A stretch of 64,000 nucleotides of DNA. Origin: Cucumis sativus. Lineage: Eukaryota > Streptophyta > Magnoliopsida > Cucurbitales > Cucurbitaceae. A program made the position numbers and the translations under genes. Shown here piece after piece: positions 12,121 through 25,300 of the stretch. Within the stretch, counting starts at the first letter, position 1, and each line of letters begins with the position of its first letter. The notes under the pieces were generated by a model. The model was not told the DNA's origin, searched no databases, and saw nothing but the letters and a program-made list of their open reading frames with translations. The stretch is from the NCBI RefSeq assembly GCF_000004075.3, contig NC_026659.2, positions 2,108,001-2,172,000 on the forward strand. Reading direction: 5' to 3'.

Positions 12121-15100
12121 GGGATTTAGTTTTGAATGAATATGTTGATAGAGAAGAGTCAGTTTTCTCGTTAATGGTGTGAAATGAAGAAGAAAGAGAG
12201 AGAAGAGTATATAGGGATCCGAGACACAAAACTTTCTGCACCAGGTCTGAGAATTTCAGAAAATTTTACAAACAGAGAAAAGGAAGGAAGGGAAGAAGAA
12301 GAAGGAAGAAATAAAGAAAGAAAGAGAGAGAGAGAGAGAATTTGTTTTGTATTAAGGGTAAGAGGTAAAGGAGCATTGATAAAAGAGAGCTACGGAATCA
12401 TTACTAGGAAAGGGAGATAAAGCTGCTCTTCTATGCCCAATCCCTGACACTTTTCAATTCCTTTTTTTCTTTCTTTTCTTTCTTTTTCTTTTTTTGGACT
12501 TTTGATTCTTTTTCTTTTACAGTATTTTTATTAATTAATTAGGTTAGGTTTAGGGAAGATAAGATGTCCAAAGAAAGACCTAAAACTTGCCCAACCAATT
12601 CTATAATATCTGAGTGGTTGTTTGTTTCGTGTGAATCCAAAGTTCTTATGGAATACTCATCTTGATTATCGTGCTTGTTTTTGTAGTAATCTAAGATGTT
12701 TTTTCACTTTGGTGTTGACTTTGTTATCATGAGCATCATAAATCGAAAAAGCGAGCCGGCTGATAAAATCGAGGTCAACTAAAAAAAACTTAAAAACTAT
12801 TTTGAGGAATAAAATCAACCATAATTAGTTTTATCTTGATGGACCTCTACAATACACCTCTTAAGTAAGAGTTATAATAACACGAGTTTGAAGTGTGAAT
12901 TATTTTAATTTGTTATATATAATGGTCTACATTTAGTCTAGATTGCAAATTGTGAAATTAAAGACCATAGACACGATAGTAATGATTTTCAAACAGTCCT
13001 AGCATAGATAAGCAAGAGAGTCAAGTATTGAATGAACTATCGTAGCAAACTCCACTTAAGGTAAGTTGGAGATCGAAAGAGTCGTAAGGGTAAGTTATGC
13101 TATATAATTTTATTATTATTATTATTGACATCCATGTCCATCTAGGAGGGGATTGGTATCTATTTTCTAAAACAAAAATAATTTGTTGGTTGGATAAAGA
13201 TATGGTTGGTCTCTTATGTCTTTATTCAACCAATCTTTGATCAATAAGTCCTCTCTAAACAAAATTTGTTTATATTTTTACTATGAATATATTTGGGATG
13301 AACTAAAAATAACAATAGTGGCTTATAAATGAACAAAAACCACTAATTTTCTCATTTGAATTTCCAAAATTAAGTAAAGAGACAACAAAAATATAAAATA
13401 TGGTCAAAATATATTGTCTCATCTAAAAAAAAACTTTGATTTTGACATCATGTTTTCCAATATTGAGATTTTTTTCAACAAAAAGATAAATATAATTCCA
13501 AGTATGTACTTTTAGTTTATAGAGAGCACATGCATTATTATTATTATTATGATTATGATTTTTCGTTCATGTACTTGGATGTATTAAATCCCACCCGATA
13601 TTTTTCTTATATTATTAAGAAACTAGTCATAGTCAATAGAAATAATATATTAATAATTAATGGAACTAAGAAATAAAAATTAAAAAAAAAAAACTTGGGC
13701 AACATAAGAAGATTATTCAAATTAAACCCTTACAAAATTCTTCTAAGTATATATATATTTGTTAATTACAAAAAGAAAAAAAAAACCATAATATTATCAG
13801 AATTAGGTTGAAATTAGGTCAAATGAAATCCGCAAAATAAATATTGTTATATTTTTAAAATGAATGTTATTTGATTTTGATAGATAAATAGAAGTTTAAA
13901 TTAACATTTAAGAAAACTGGTTGAGGGTTGAGCTGTCACGATTGTGCATGGTTGAAGCTCTTGTTTTATACCTTTTTTTTATTTTATAAAAGAAAAACAT
14001 TTTCTCTATTAAATATATATTTTTAAAAATATAATATGTACATATTAATTGGAAATTGGAAAATTAAGAATTAAGGAAACGGTTGGTTAGACACAAAATG
14101 ACTTGGCACCAACTCGTTCCGGAGAAGCGTTTACGCGCCAAGTTGGTATGCCGGTGGCTCCCACTTCCATCAACTACCGGCTAATCTGGTTTCTTCCTTT
14201 CATCGGATCCATCCTAGCCCTTCGATCACCCTCCTACCTCCATTTCTTATTCTTATACTTTTTTTTCTTTAGTGATCCTCTGAAATGGAGTATTGATTGG
14301 GCAAATCGGATGGGATGTGTTAGTTGTGTTGTTTTTAATAAAAGAGAAAAATATACAAATAATTAATTTATATATGTGTGTGTAATCACATTGTTAATTA
14401 ATCTTATTATTCTCTATATTCGTTTCTCTTAAAATTCAAAAGTTTCAGCTCATGAGACTGTAGTTTTTGTAAATTATTAATTAAATAGCAAAAAGAGTGA
14501 GAATGGAAACAAAAATAGTAGTGGATTTGTAATAATTAGATGGCAGGATTTGACTAATCTTTATATAAATATATTATCAAATAATTATCTTCAATCTTTT
14601 AATATATATATATATTTCCTTCTTAGCTTTTGAAAATAGGAAGATTTTGTCCTCCATGTTTAAAATGCTTTAAAAGGCTTTTAGGATGAAACTGACTGAT
14701 TAGATAATCAGTATGTTCTAATAATTTAGTAGTTGTTTTCCTGCTTTTTAATGGTAAGATTTACTCTTTTTTATTATTATTATTAGTATAGATTTTTACT
14801 ATCAACCTTGAAATTATTAAAGCTTTAATTCATCCACGGATGGTCTCTCAATTAGAGATAAATTTTTCTTATTTGGTCTATACTTCTCGATCTTTTTTTT
14901 TCAAAAAGTTGGAAGATTGAAAGCTTCACTTAGTTACCTCGGACGATTGGACAAATGTTTTTTTTTTGCTTAGAAGGTTTATTAGACATTTAGTATATTT
15001 GAGTTAATATTTGTTTTGCTTTAGTTTAGATTAATTAGTGTTTAATTAGTTTTTTTTTTTTTTTTTTGTATTTTCTTGTAATGCTATAGATAACTAGTTA

Positions 15101-15311
15101 TTTTTAGGTTGTAGTTGAAAATATTTTATTCAAATTGTGTTCTTCGGATTTCCCTCACGATTTTAGAGATGGGCTTCATTTATTTGATGATGAATTTGGT
15201 CTAATACCTTTCACCTGTTATATGATTGTTTCATTATTAAGACCATATACATGCATGTTAATTACACACTATCTACAAGAATAACAAAAAAAAAAAAAAA
15301 AAAAAAAAAAA

Positions 15312-15531
15312 CGTTGATAGAGTTCTATCCGTTTTTATCACGGATAGTATTAGTGATAAATTTTTTATCAACAATAAACTTATATCAGTTTTTATCACTA
15401 ACAGTAATAATGATCAACAATAGACTTCTATTAGTTGCTATCATTGATAAGCATTGATAGACTTTTACCTATATCTACCAATGATAAATTTGTATCAATT
15501 TTTATTAACGTCTATCTGAATTGTAATAAAG
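15312..15531. repeat. Diverged 'TCTATCACTGATAG'-type repeat (Cucumis-type)
   Basis: About 220 bp made of degenerate alternating units such as TTGATAGAGTTCTATC, TTTTTATCAC, GTGATAAA, TAGACTTCTATTAG and CATTGATAGACTTTTA, running in both orientations, then AAAATTTTGCTAAAA. I associate this pattern with a very common interspersed repeat of cucumber and melon genomes. A second, shorter copy lies at 56565-56673. It is non-coding and begins right after a long A-run (15286-15311). Confidence 0.6.
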
Positions 15532-18500
15532 GTAGAAAATTTTGCTAAAAACTTAAAAATAATTTGCCTTTCTTTTTTCATTTAAAAAGCCCCTTGAAAT
15601 TTTTACATTTAAATTATTTTGTAATTAACATATTTGAACATGGGTGAAGTCAAAAGAAGAAGGTGAGGGTATTAGTGCCAAGTCTATGATCAAATAACAA
15701 AAATTCATCCCTAAAATTAAGGGAGTCCTCAAAAACAAAGTTAATATCCAAAAGATTTCTATTACAGCTTTAAGAAGTGATATATTAAATAGGGTATAGT
15801 AATTTTAATAATTCTTCTCATAAACCATCTTTAATGAAGAAAGGTTAGTAAAAGTTAAAATTTCGAAATTGATGGCTATGAGTTCCTTTGTATTTGCATA
15901 TGTTATATATATATATATATAGATAGATATATGAGTAAGCAAATTAATTAAGGTATAGAGAAATAGATATATATTAATGGGAGGGAAGAAGGGTTGAATA
16001 TATTTGAGCTCAATCATAGGGTTGTGTGAACTTGTGTGTGTTTCACGTTTTAAATAGCGTTCTATGATAGGCATCCTATGTATCTAATTCATAATTATTT
16101 TGTTTTCTAACTTAGCAAATGAAATTTAATTAATATATATAAAGTATTAACTACTACTTCTATTCTATTCTATTCTGCCTACTCTTTATTCATTTTTTTT
16201 CAATTTTTAAGCAATTTTTTAAATTAAACTAAAACTATATAACTATTCAACAAAATATGTAGTTTTTTTTTTTCACTTTTCTTTCCCTTAATTTAGCTTA
16301 ATATTTGAATATAGTTTCAAGAATGTTGGAAATTTTCTTAAAACATTTTTTGTTTTTGGGAGGAATAGGGTAATGACTAAAGTTAGGGTGGTTTCAGACA
16401 AGAACTATTTAAGATTATAATGACCATCTTTTGCTACAATAAACATTATTTAAAGTTCAAAGTTAGGTATGATAAACACTATCTCGCAAAATCCTAAATT
16501 TGCTTCCTTATTTACTATTCGTTATAGTGTTTACTATTTTCTTATCAAACTAAAATAGTTGGCACATCAAACACATACTATATTGTAAACTAATTACACC
16601 CAAAACACAAATTATTATATTATTCACCTATAATAATAACTTATTTCTTGGTCCCAAATGTTCTCTTAAGCGTTGTGTATGTCTAACCAGTGTAGTAAGA
16701 TCTCGTTTGAGATTGTGTTTGGTAATCATTAATATCCCTAATGTGGTATATTGAGATATTGTTTGTTAATTATTTTGTTACAAAATATAATGATTGAATT
16801 CTTAACCAAATTTTAAAAATAAAAACAACTAATATTAGTTTTCAAATTTCAACTTTGGTTTTATAAGCTATTAGTACAATCAATAGTTTGCACTTAATTA
16901 AATGCTTCCTATTTTTCATACAGTAAAAAAGATTGTCACTTGACAAATGTTTATGGGTGTGGAGTGTCTATTACTACACAAATATAGTTGTACCTAATCT
17001 TTTTAATGTAAAAAACACAAAATGTATATGTTCAATATAAACAAAACTATAGGATTAAACATAGCATATTTTAACATCAAAGACAATAAAATATTTTATA
17101 AATCAAAGGCATATAAGTGATAAATAATTTGATATTATTGAAGATAAAATATATAATTCTAAATAGCATAAAGCTTCAAAGTTCTGATCATACCCATTAT
17201 TTCAATTTCAATTTAATCAAACCATATGAAAATTAATCCTTAATTAATTAAAGTATGCCACCTCACTAATACCATAATCTAACAACTAATTATCCTAACA
17301 TCAGCATATACAGTACTTTTTTTTTTCTTTATTAAATCTCATGCAAAATATAATACGTTTTTCCAATAAACAAATTAATAGAAATAGATAAAGTATGAAG
17401 AACCAATTCGATGGGAGGCAATTTAAATCAATATTATTAAATAATTAGATCTAATCTATTACGATAATCACCTTCAAATTTGTTAAATATTTTGGTTCCT
17501 GTATTTTAAAATTGATTAATTTTTTTGTCTTTAAACTCTTAAAATTATTTCGTTTTAGTCTTTAGAATGTTTATTTGAGCTAAAATAACAGGAGCTTATG
17601 TCCTTCTCTTATCTTAGTTTTATTTTTAATAAACTAATTGTGTACTAGGATTGTTACAATGTTAGTGTGATTTCAATTAGTCATTTAGATTTAAAGTGAA
17701 AGATTTAGTGAGTGGATTTTACATGCAAAATAATATAGCAAATACCAAAACAATTGTTTTTTAAGTTCTAGAACAAAATACAAAATAGTTTTTTTTTTTT
17801 TTTTTTACATTTTGAGACTAGCCAGATGAAACAAACTCACAACAAAATTGATTGTTTGCGAGATGTTAGCTACTGTACTAAGATTCAATAAACTTGAAAT
17901 TAGGTAATTGATCTAAACCTATCAAATATAAGAGGAACCAACAAAATTAATATTTTGATAGTTTTTTTCTTCTACTTTTAATAAAGAAAATTTCAAACTT
18001 TTAACCTATTGAATAGGTTGAACTTAAATATTTCTGACAGTTGATTGGGAAACCTTTATCATTTGATAAATATAAAAGTTGTTAACTTTGATTGAGAGTG
18101 AAATTTTTTAATTGTCACTGGGATCTCATTTTTTTAAAAAATCTAAGAAAAATGAACTAAATGCCGTAAAGAATTAATTCTTATAGGATTAAAATAACAC
18201 AAAATATTCTTACTTAATTTGTAACATATTTTTACACTTTTGAAAATCATAATTTGATCATTAGAATATTCACCATATGCTCTGTAATTAAAAAGAATGA
18301 AAGAGAATATTCTCTATTTTCCTAATTTTTTTTATTGTTAACCTTTGGAATAGTGACTTAATCAAAATAATTTTTACATTAACGGTTATGAACCAAGGAT
18401 TTAGAAGTGTGTCATAGACCGTTCAACTTTATTGGCCCATATGTACCTTCTAAACTCTCGATCCATCATTACCTTATACAACCAAAAATACGATTATAAT

Positions 18501-20911
18501 TAAATTCAATAGTCATTCAAATTTCATTCCACTCATAAAATTTTATGTTTTTTCATATGGCTTTTCTAGATGATTTTTCCTTTGGTCATCAACTACTTTC
18601 ATTTCAATTATTTATTTATTTTTCTTGAATTTGTACATTTTTTTTATAAAAAAATTGTTCCGTTTTGAGATTACAAGACAATAAAAGCATTAATAATGTT
18701 GCTTACTTAAACCTTCTTAGAATCAATCTTAATAAAACAAAATTACTTAGATATATATTAGTTTTGAGTAGATGATTATAACTTAAATGATTAGTTAGGT
18801 AGATGCTAAAATAACATAATTAAAAGTCACTATAGATTATAGTTACTCATCACACGGATTTATGTAATTAATTATCTTTGTCCTTATTAGTTTGCCTTGA
18901 TTTAATATAAATTAAATCATCATTAAATGCTGTTGATGAATTATAAAGTTGATTTTAAATTACAACTCCAAAATTGAAAAAAGATTTATTTATAAATTTT
19001 GAAAGAATTGAAGGATGTTTTTTCCAAATTAACAACGGAGGAAGGGTACTTTTATGTTAATTGAGTGAACAAATGTAAACCCACATAATCAATTATTGGG
19101 ATCCTCCAACTCTTTTTCATACTAAGAAAATTAGCTCATACCATAAACAAATATTAGATGAATTATGAAATATATTTTTGTAAAATATGTTAATAAATTA
19201 AAGAAAGTGGAGAAGTAAACGAAGAGAAGGGGAAATAAATTAAAAAAGAAAAGAAGAAGCCTAAAGTAGAAAGATTGAAAAGCTTAGAATTATTTTTAAA
19301 AAGATTAAAAAAAAAAGTAGCATAAACGTTGGTCCATATATATTGGAGGCATGGAGTTGGGTGGGTTGGAGGACAAATTTATAATATTATGAAAATAAAA
19401 GTTGTATAATTAGTAATACACAATTAATCATATGTGAAAATAGGTTTAAAATTGTAATAATTGAATTTTGAGAAAGGAAGGAGGTAATTAAATAGAATAA
19501 TATGGTAGAAATTGTTGAGAGGATATTTGGAAAATTGTGATGGGGACTGCTTTGATATTCCCGGGTAGGGGTTGTAGAGATTTTGAGGCGTCCGATTGAT
19601 CTCATGGAATGCGTGAAAATATGAATAAAATAAATTTATAAAAAAAAAAAAAAGGAGGGGGGGAGGGGGGTGGTGGAGGTGGCGGCAACTAGTGCGTGGG
19701 CCTCACTTAACAGCTGTTCCTCTTTTGTCATCTACCCCTTCCTTCCTTCCTCCCCTTAGATAGCGACGCGCGTCTATGTGGTCCCCACCATCCTCCCTTT
19801 TTTTCTTTTTTTTCTTTTTTAAATCTTTAACAAAAGAAATTAAAAAAGAAAAAAAAGAGGGAGAGAGTAGTCAAAATCAGGGAGGTGGGAGCCACATCAA
19901 ACCTTGAGCTATCGTTTTCTTTGTTTCATCGCCTCTCTCTCTAAACATTTTTCTCTTTTTCTTTTCTTTTTTTCCTTTTAAAAAAGAAAAACACTTTAAT
20001 GAATGAAACTTCTAAAGTCAATATATTTGGTTTTAGTTTAATTATGTTCTTCTTTATTTTTGTATATTAAATTCTAAACCATAATTTGATCAATAAACAG
20101 TGGGGGTAAGTTATATATAAAGCTAATTTGGTTTCATTCAGTCTAATCAATTACCTTTTTCTAATTAAAATACAATACCATTTCAATATTTCTACATTTT
20201 TATTTTAAATTTTTTCAGTAAATTTTGTTATATTTTATGAGTAGTTTCAACTTTTTTTTATTATTATTATTTTATTAAATTTTAAAACACTTGTATTTCA
20301 TCTCTAAGTTCAATATATATTAAAAGTATAAAAGTGTGAAAAGAAAAAGAGGAATTGTTAAATTATAGATTTTTCTTCATTTTAATTGTTAGATTGGAAA
20401 TGAATGAACTGTTCTGACATTAAAAGAATCAAAGGGAAGTTGTACGTAGCTTTGGTTCTATCACCTCTGCTATTTAGCATCTATTTTTGGATTTTCTATA
20501 ACACATGTTTTTTCCAAACACATTTTCTACTTCGTACGGATACACAATCTTCAATTACAAATTAATGAAAAAAATACTAGAATTTAATCTCTATAATTCA
20601 AAAATATTAGAATAAGAATTATACTTTAATTGATTAAATTTGCAATTTAACCGGTGTAAAGCTTCTCTAGATATTAGTTTAGTTTTGTGGAACCTAAGAT
20701 GTTTGATATTGAATTTGTGTTTAAGAATTGAAATGGAATGGTTTATGACCTACTAAAAAGTATATTGAATTTGTAATCTGAGAACCAAATAGTTTTGGGG
20801 GTAAAGGGTTTTAGAAGACAGGCATTTCATACTCTGCCCCTCAAGCCTCAAGTATGTAAAAGGTGATTAAGAAACATGGAAAGTAATAGTAAATAAGTAA
20901 TGGGATTTTAT

Positions 20912-20941
20912 GGGAAAAGGGAAAAGGGAAAAGGGAAAAGG
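20912..20941. repeat. Tandem GGGAAAA repeat
   Basis: Four or more copies of the heptamer GGGAAAA in direct succession. It is a minisatellite-like purine tract with no coding meaning. Confidence 0.85.
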
Positions 20942-22320
20942 AAGGGGACAAAAGATCAACAAAATTATGATGCTGCTGCTGTGTCTTGTGACGTAAACAA
21001 CAGTCGAATCAGCCAACAACATTCTCAATGTCCATGACAGAAACTTGGGCCAGAAGGCCCAAAGCTCTTGTACAAAAACAAAAGCTCAACTTAGGGAAAC
21101 ACATACAATGTTCAACGTATGAAGAACAATGGAGGGAAATTGTATATTAGCGGTAAAAAGAAAAAGGAACTGTACAAACAATTTCGCCATATCGCCAAAC
21201 AAAAATAGATTGCCAACCCAAAGGTATGTGCTTCAACTTAGTGGAGACCTAATCATTATGGAGGAAGAGACTAAAATTTTGGTGGTCAAGGAAGGCAATT
21301 CTTAAATCGTTAGGGACAACAAATCTCGAAATATCTCTACAACCGTATGATTTAAGAAGCACCGATAATTTTAAGAGGGTCAGTGTCCGATACGCTAGCT
21401 GGCATGTCAATTTTTTTTAAAAAAAAGAAAAAAATAGGACACTTCTAAGACATGGAATTTTTAGATTTGAGAAGAAAACTCACTCAAACTAACATTTTAA
21501 AAGTTCATATGCCCAGTCCAAAGATAGACCATCAATCCCACATTTTAGGTTTGTTACTGTTGTGGTCCAAACCGCCGCGATATCCCTCATTTCTTCACGC
21601 CTCTAAATGATTACATCCAAACCTTCACGTATAAATTTAGGAATTATATGGTGTTTAACTTGTTTTGATGCCTTCAAACACACTGTATTTATATGCAGGA
21701 TAGATATTTAATATTTTAATAAAAATAATGTATGTCCAATATGCTCGTGTCGTCCTACTTTTTTTTAAATCGAGTCGTTGTCCAGTTTGAGTATAAACTA
21801 TTGTAACTTTGCTTTTGATCTCCTCTCAAAATGTTGTAAGCTAAGAAGATAGTTATCCTCACTATGATTACTGCATTATTGCATTATTGCATTATCTAAA
21901 TAACATGGGATTTAATCTTAAAACACAAATGATTTGGGAGAAAGAGCTTGTGAGTACTTGAAACAAGGCTTAAGTGAGGAGCTAAAGAGCACTTTATTCT
22001 GTAGTGAAATGAGAGGTAGAGAGTACATGGTTTTCCAATTAATGTTTAAGAGAACAGAGAAAACTCTGCATTTCTTACATATGAATCTCTATGAGAAGAA
22101 AAGACTTTATGAGCTTCTAAAGAAATGGGGGGAATGAGATATATACTCCACTATATACAAAATGGAAAACTGTATCCATACTCTCTTAAGGAATTAGGTT
22201 AGTCAACAGGATGTGGTTCCATTGAGAAGACAACAAACCATTTACAAGGGAATGAAAATAAAATAAAATAAACAAAAACAAAAATGAAAATGATTTTCTA
22301 TCGAATCTGCAAACCAAAAT

Positions 22321-25300
22321 TCACATCACACTGCACTTTTCCTTTGATTTCGTGTCAGTCCTTGAGGAAGAAGACGGCGGGGTTTTGCTACTAGTTCTAG
22401 ACACCTGCAAAATAAACTCTCTACTTATTTGAAGTAAATGGGGAGATGGAAGTATGGCGGTTTTTTAATAGTTTTTAGTAGAGACCGAAAAGTTCGGCAA
22501 ACTCATGTGAAAGTACGGTGCAAATTTGAAATATGCTTCTTTTTACTGATAGAAAATAAAAATAAAAAGAATTGGAATATCAGTTCGTTTAGAAAATGCC
22601 TTAATAGAATTTTGGTTAGTTTACGGCTTATGAATTTAGTTTAGTCCTAAACTTTCAAACTTGTATCTAACAGATAAAAACTTCTAAGAGGTGTATAAGT
22701 CCGTAGACTTTTTAATTTTTCAATATAGAAATGAACTTCAATGATATCTAATAGGTTTTATAGTTTCAAATTGGTGTAGAAGAAGTCCTTAATCTAATGG
22801 ACATTTTTTTAAATAGTAAATTCACAAACCAACTGGACACAAAATTCAATTTCGTATTTACTAGGACTGTAGATTTTAAACAGATACTCTAAAATTTAGG
22901 AACCTATATAGATATTGATTAAAGTTTAAGACCTCATACACACAATTTCAAATTTTCAACTAAAACTTATATATAACCTAGACTTCTCTATCGGATGAGG
23001 AGAAAGTATAAAAGATGGATGCAGAAAATCTATAGCATGAGAAAGTATAGAGCCATATGAAAACTCTACCTGAGGACCCACGACCAGCCTTGAACTGCCG
23101 CCTGAAGATGGCTGCTGCACATTTTGTCGCTGTGGTTGTTGTTCAAACTCTTGCTGTTGCAGGGCTATTGCTAGTTGCAGGTCAGAACTGGGATAAAAAT
23201 GAAAGCAGAAAATTTAAGTAATCATTCAGCAGTCGGCTCTAGTCTTAACATATGCCTCAGATTTCTATATTCAAAACTGACAATGGATCTGGCATGTACT
23301 CTAAGTTTCAAGTGAATTTTTAAGAGTAAGACACTATGGTGCTTCCTTTCTTTTTCTCTTTCCTTTTTCCTCTCTTTGAAGGACAATTGGGTATTCTTAT
23401 AAACTCCACTTCCAGTTTTATACAAACGAAACTTAAATTTCCAGCTAACCAATCTATGTTACAGTGCGGTAATAAAACCATGCATAACAAGGACTGGTCG
23501 GGGCAAAACCATCGCTTTTTAAGTTCCCAGAGATAAGGCCCACCCAATGTTAAGAAACATAAAGATAAGAAATATGTACTGCAAGACTATCGGTAGCCAT
23601 AGAAACAAAATTTAATATTAAAAAAATAAGCGTACTATTCATTTGCATGTTTTTGTGAGTAATATACTAAATATAACAAGATAGGAAGTTACTTCAAATC
23701 CATTCCGGCATGTTTAGTAGCATCAATGCTTGCAAGATAGTCCTGCAGCATGTACAAAATAGTCTCGGTAAATTGCTAAAGAAAAATAAAACAGGGCATC
23801 AAAATTGTTGAAATATTTATAACACAAACCGCTGTGCTTGTCATGGCATTTTGTTCATCCCAAGACTCATTTGAAGGACTTTCTACTTTGAATTCTTTGA
23901 AATTACTCGTCATAAATAAAGTGTCTCCATTTACCTGCAAAATATTTGAAGTTAGAAGTTGGATAGAATTATTAACGAACTGAGTAAAAGCAAGGTTACA
24001 TTAATACAATTGCAACTTGCAAGGCCTAATTTGGATTTAAGATAGCTAAGAGAAACGTCAAGGTGAACATGTAAAAGATGTTTCCAAATCCATTGAACCA
24101 TCAATATTCCTGTAATGTCCGTGGACCATTATGGTCTTTTAAAAAGTTTAATATTATTACTATTTGTAACGAAGCAATGCACCTGAAGGTATCTATGCCA
24201 TATAGAAGAGTTAATTAAGTAGATTGTACCTCATTTAGCTTTTCCCACACCAAATCAGGTTGATGAATGTAACCTTGGTCTGTAGCTAAAAGATAAAGCT
24301 GGCCATCAAGCTGAAGATGAGATGAGACGAGTGTGTAAAAGTATGGGGTCAGCCAAATGTAAAAGGTGAAACCCAACATTTTTCTTAGTAACTATTAGCC
24401 AACAGCTCTGGAAGCCAACACACACACACAACATAGAACAGTTTAAATTCTTACTGACCTTGAACATGGTGCTGAAGTGGTTATTACGGAAAAAAACACA
24501 AAGCTCACGCTCCTTAAGACCATCTTGTAAGCAGAAAAGGCTGCAAAAGCAACAACAATAACTATGGAGGAACTACACCATACCAGCGTGACTAAACAAA
24601 AATGTCCAGCAAAGAAATTGAAAGTGGCAAGCAGGAACCGACCCATAAAATGTTAGCTGACTTGCATTGTTCTTTAAAAAATTCCTGATCAGCTCCCCTG
24701 ATAACAATTAAGAATGGATTTTACCTGATGAGTTTAAGGGCATAAATATAATATTGGCATGTGGAAAAATTAGTAACCCTTATGGAATTCACTTCTACCT
24801 TGTTTTGGACTAATTTCAACCTTTGACTGTATATTACGGAAATTTATGGAGCTTCCACATCCCTGTTCTGCAAGAACCACTTCACCTTCATATACAGGCT
24901 CTCGATCTTCAAGAACTGTACTTCTTGGATCCAATATACATTCCTCACCTTCATATATGGGCTCACTACCAACAGATGAAGTCAAACCTTCAGGTGCCTC
25001 AATACATTGGATTGTACCATCTACTGAATCTGTACAATTAATAGATGGAGATGGCCCAGATACTTCGGTTGGGTCTTCCTTGTCAACTGGTCTATGATCA
25101 ACTGTTTCACTAGCAGCTGGAAAAGGGTTATTATCATTCATTGGAGAAGTATTCTCGTGACTCTCATTTGCTAATGCACCATCTCTTCCAGAACTGGTGA
25201 CAGTCTGAACCAATGTTTCATGATTGTCCTTCTCCAACATATCAGGGAAAATCATATGCCCTTCAGACTCCACAGCCTGATCAAGGTGTTCCCCGGCATC

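Larger units (their letters stand above)
12421..22320. other. Large gene-poor gap between KNAT7 and the MINDY gene
   Basis: Nearly 10 kb without a supportable gene. It is mostly AT-rich low-complexity DNA. Items seen: a less AT-rich patch at 14095-14260 with an 87-codon frame that has no recognisable domain, a Cucumis-type repeat at 15312-15531, and TA/GATA repeats near 15908-15930. Further right are a strongly G/C-skewed patch at 19640-19800 (G-runs, then GGTGG and a CCTT run), a GGGAAAA tandem repeat at 20912-20941, and a GGCCCA/TGGGCC inverted pair at 21045-21062. The right end (about 21000-22320) probably includes the MINDY 3' UTR. Confidence 0.55.

Noticed and set aside
11936..12241. N-terminal extension of KNAT7 as real protein
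   Set aside because: The extension is a low-complexity translation of a TTC microsatellite, while the ATG at 11935 begins the conserved family start MQEPGLGMM.
21934..22137. 67-codon plus-strand frame with many charged residues (ERACEYLKQGLSEELK)
   Set aside because: It has no ATG at its start (begins at TTG), is short, and overlaps the probable MINDY 3' region. I do not recognise the sequence.
12421..22320. Conserved microRNA precursor in the large gap
   Set aside because: I looked by eye for common plant miRNA sequences (for example miR156, 159, 164, 166, 172, 319, 390, 396) on the plus strand and found none. A systematic search was not possible.
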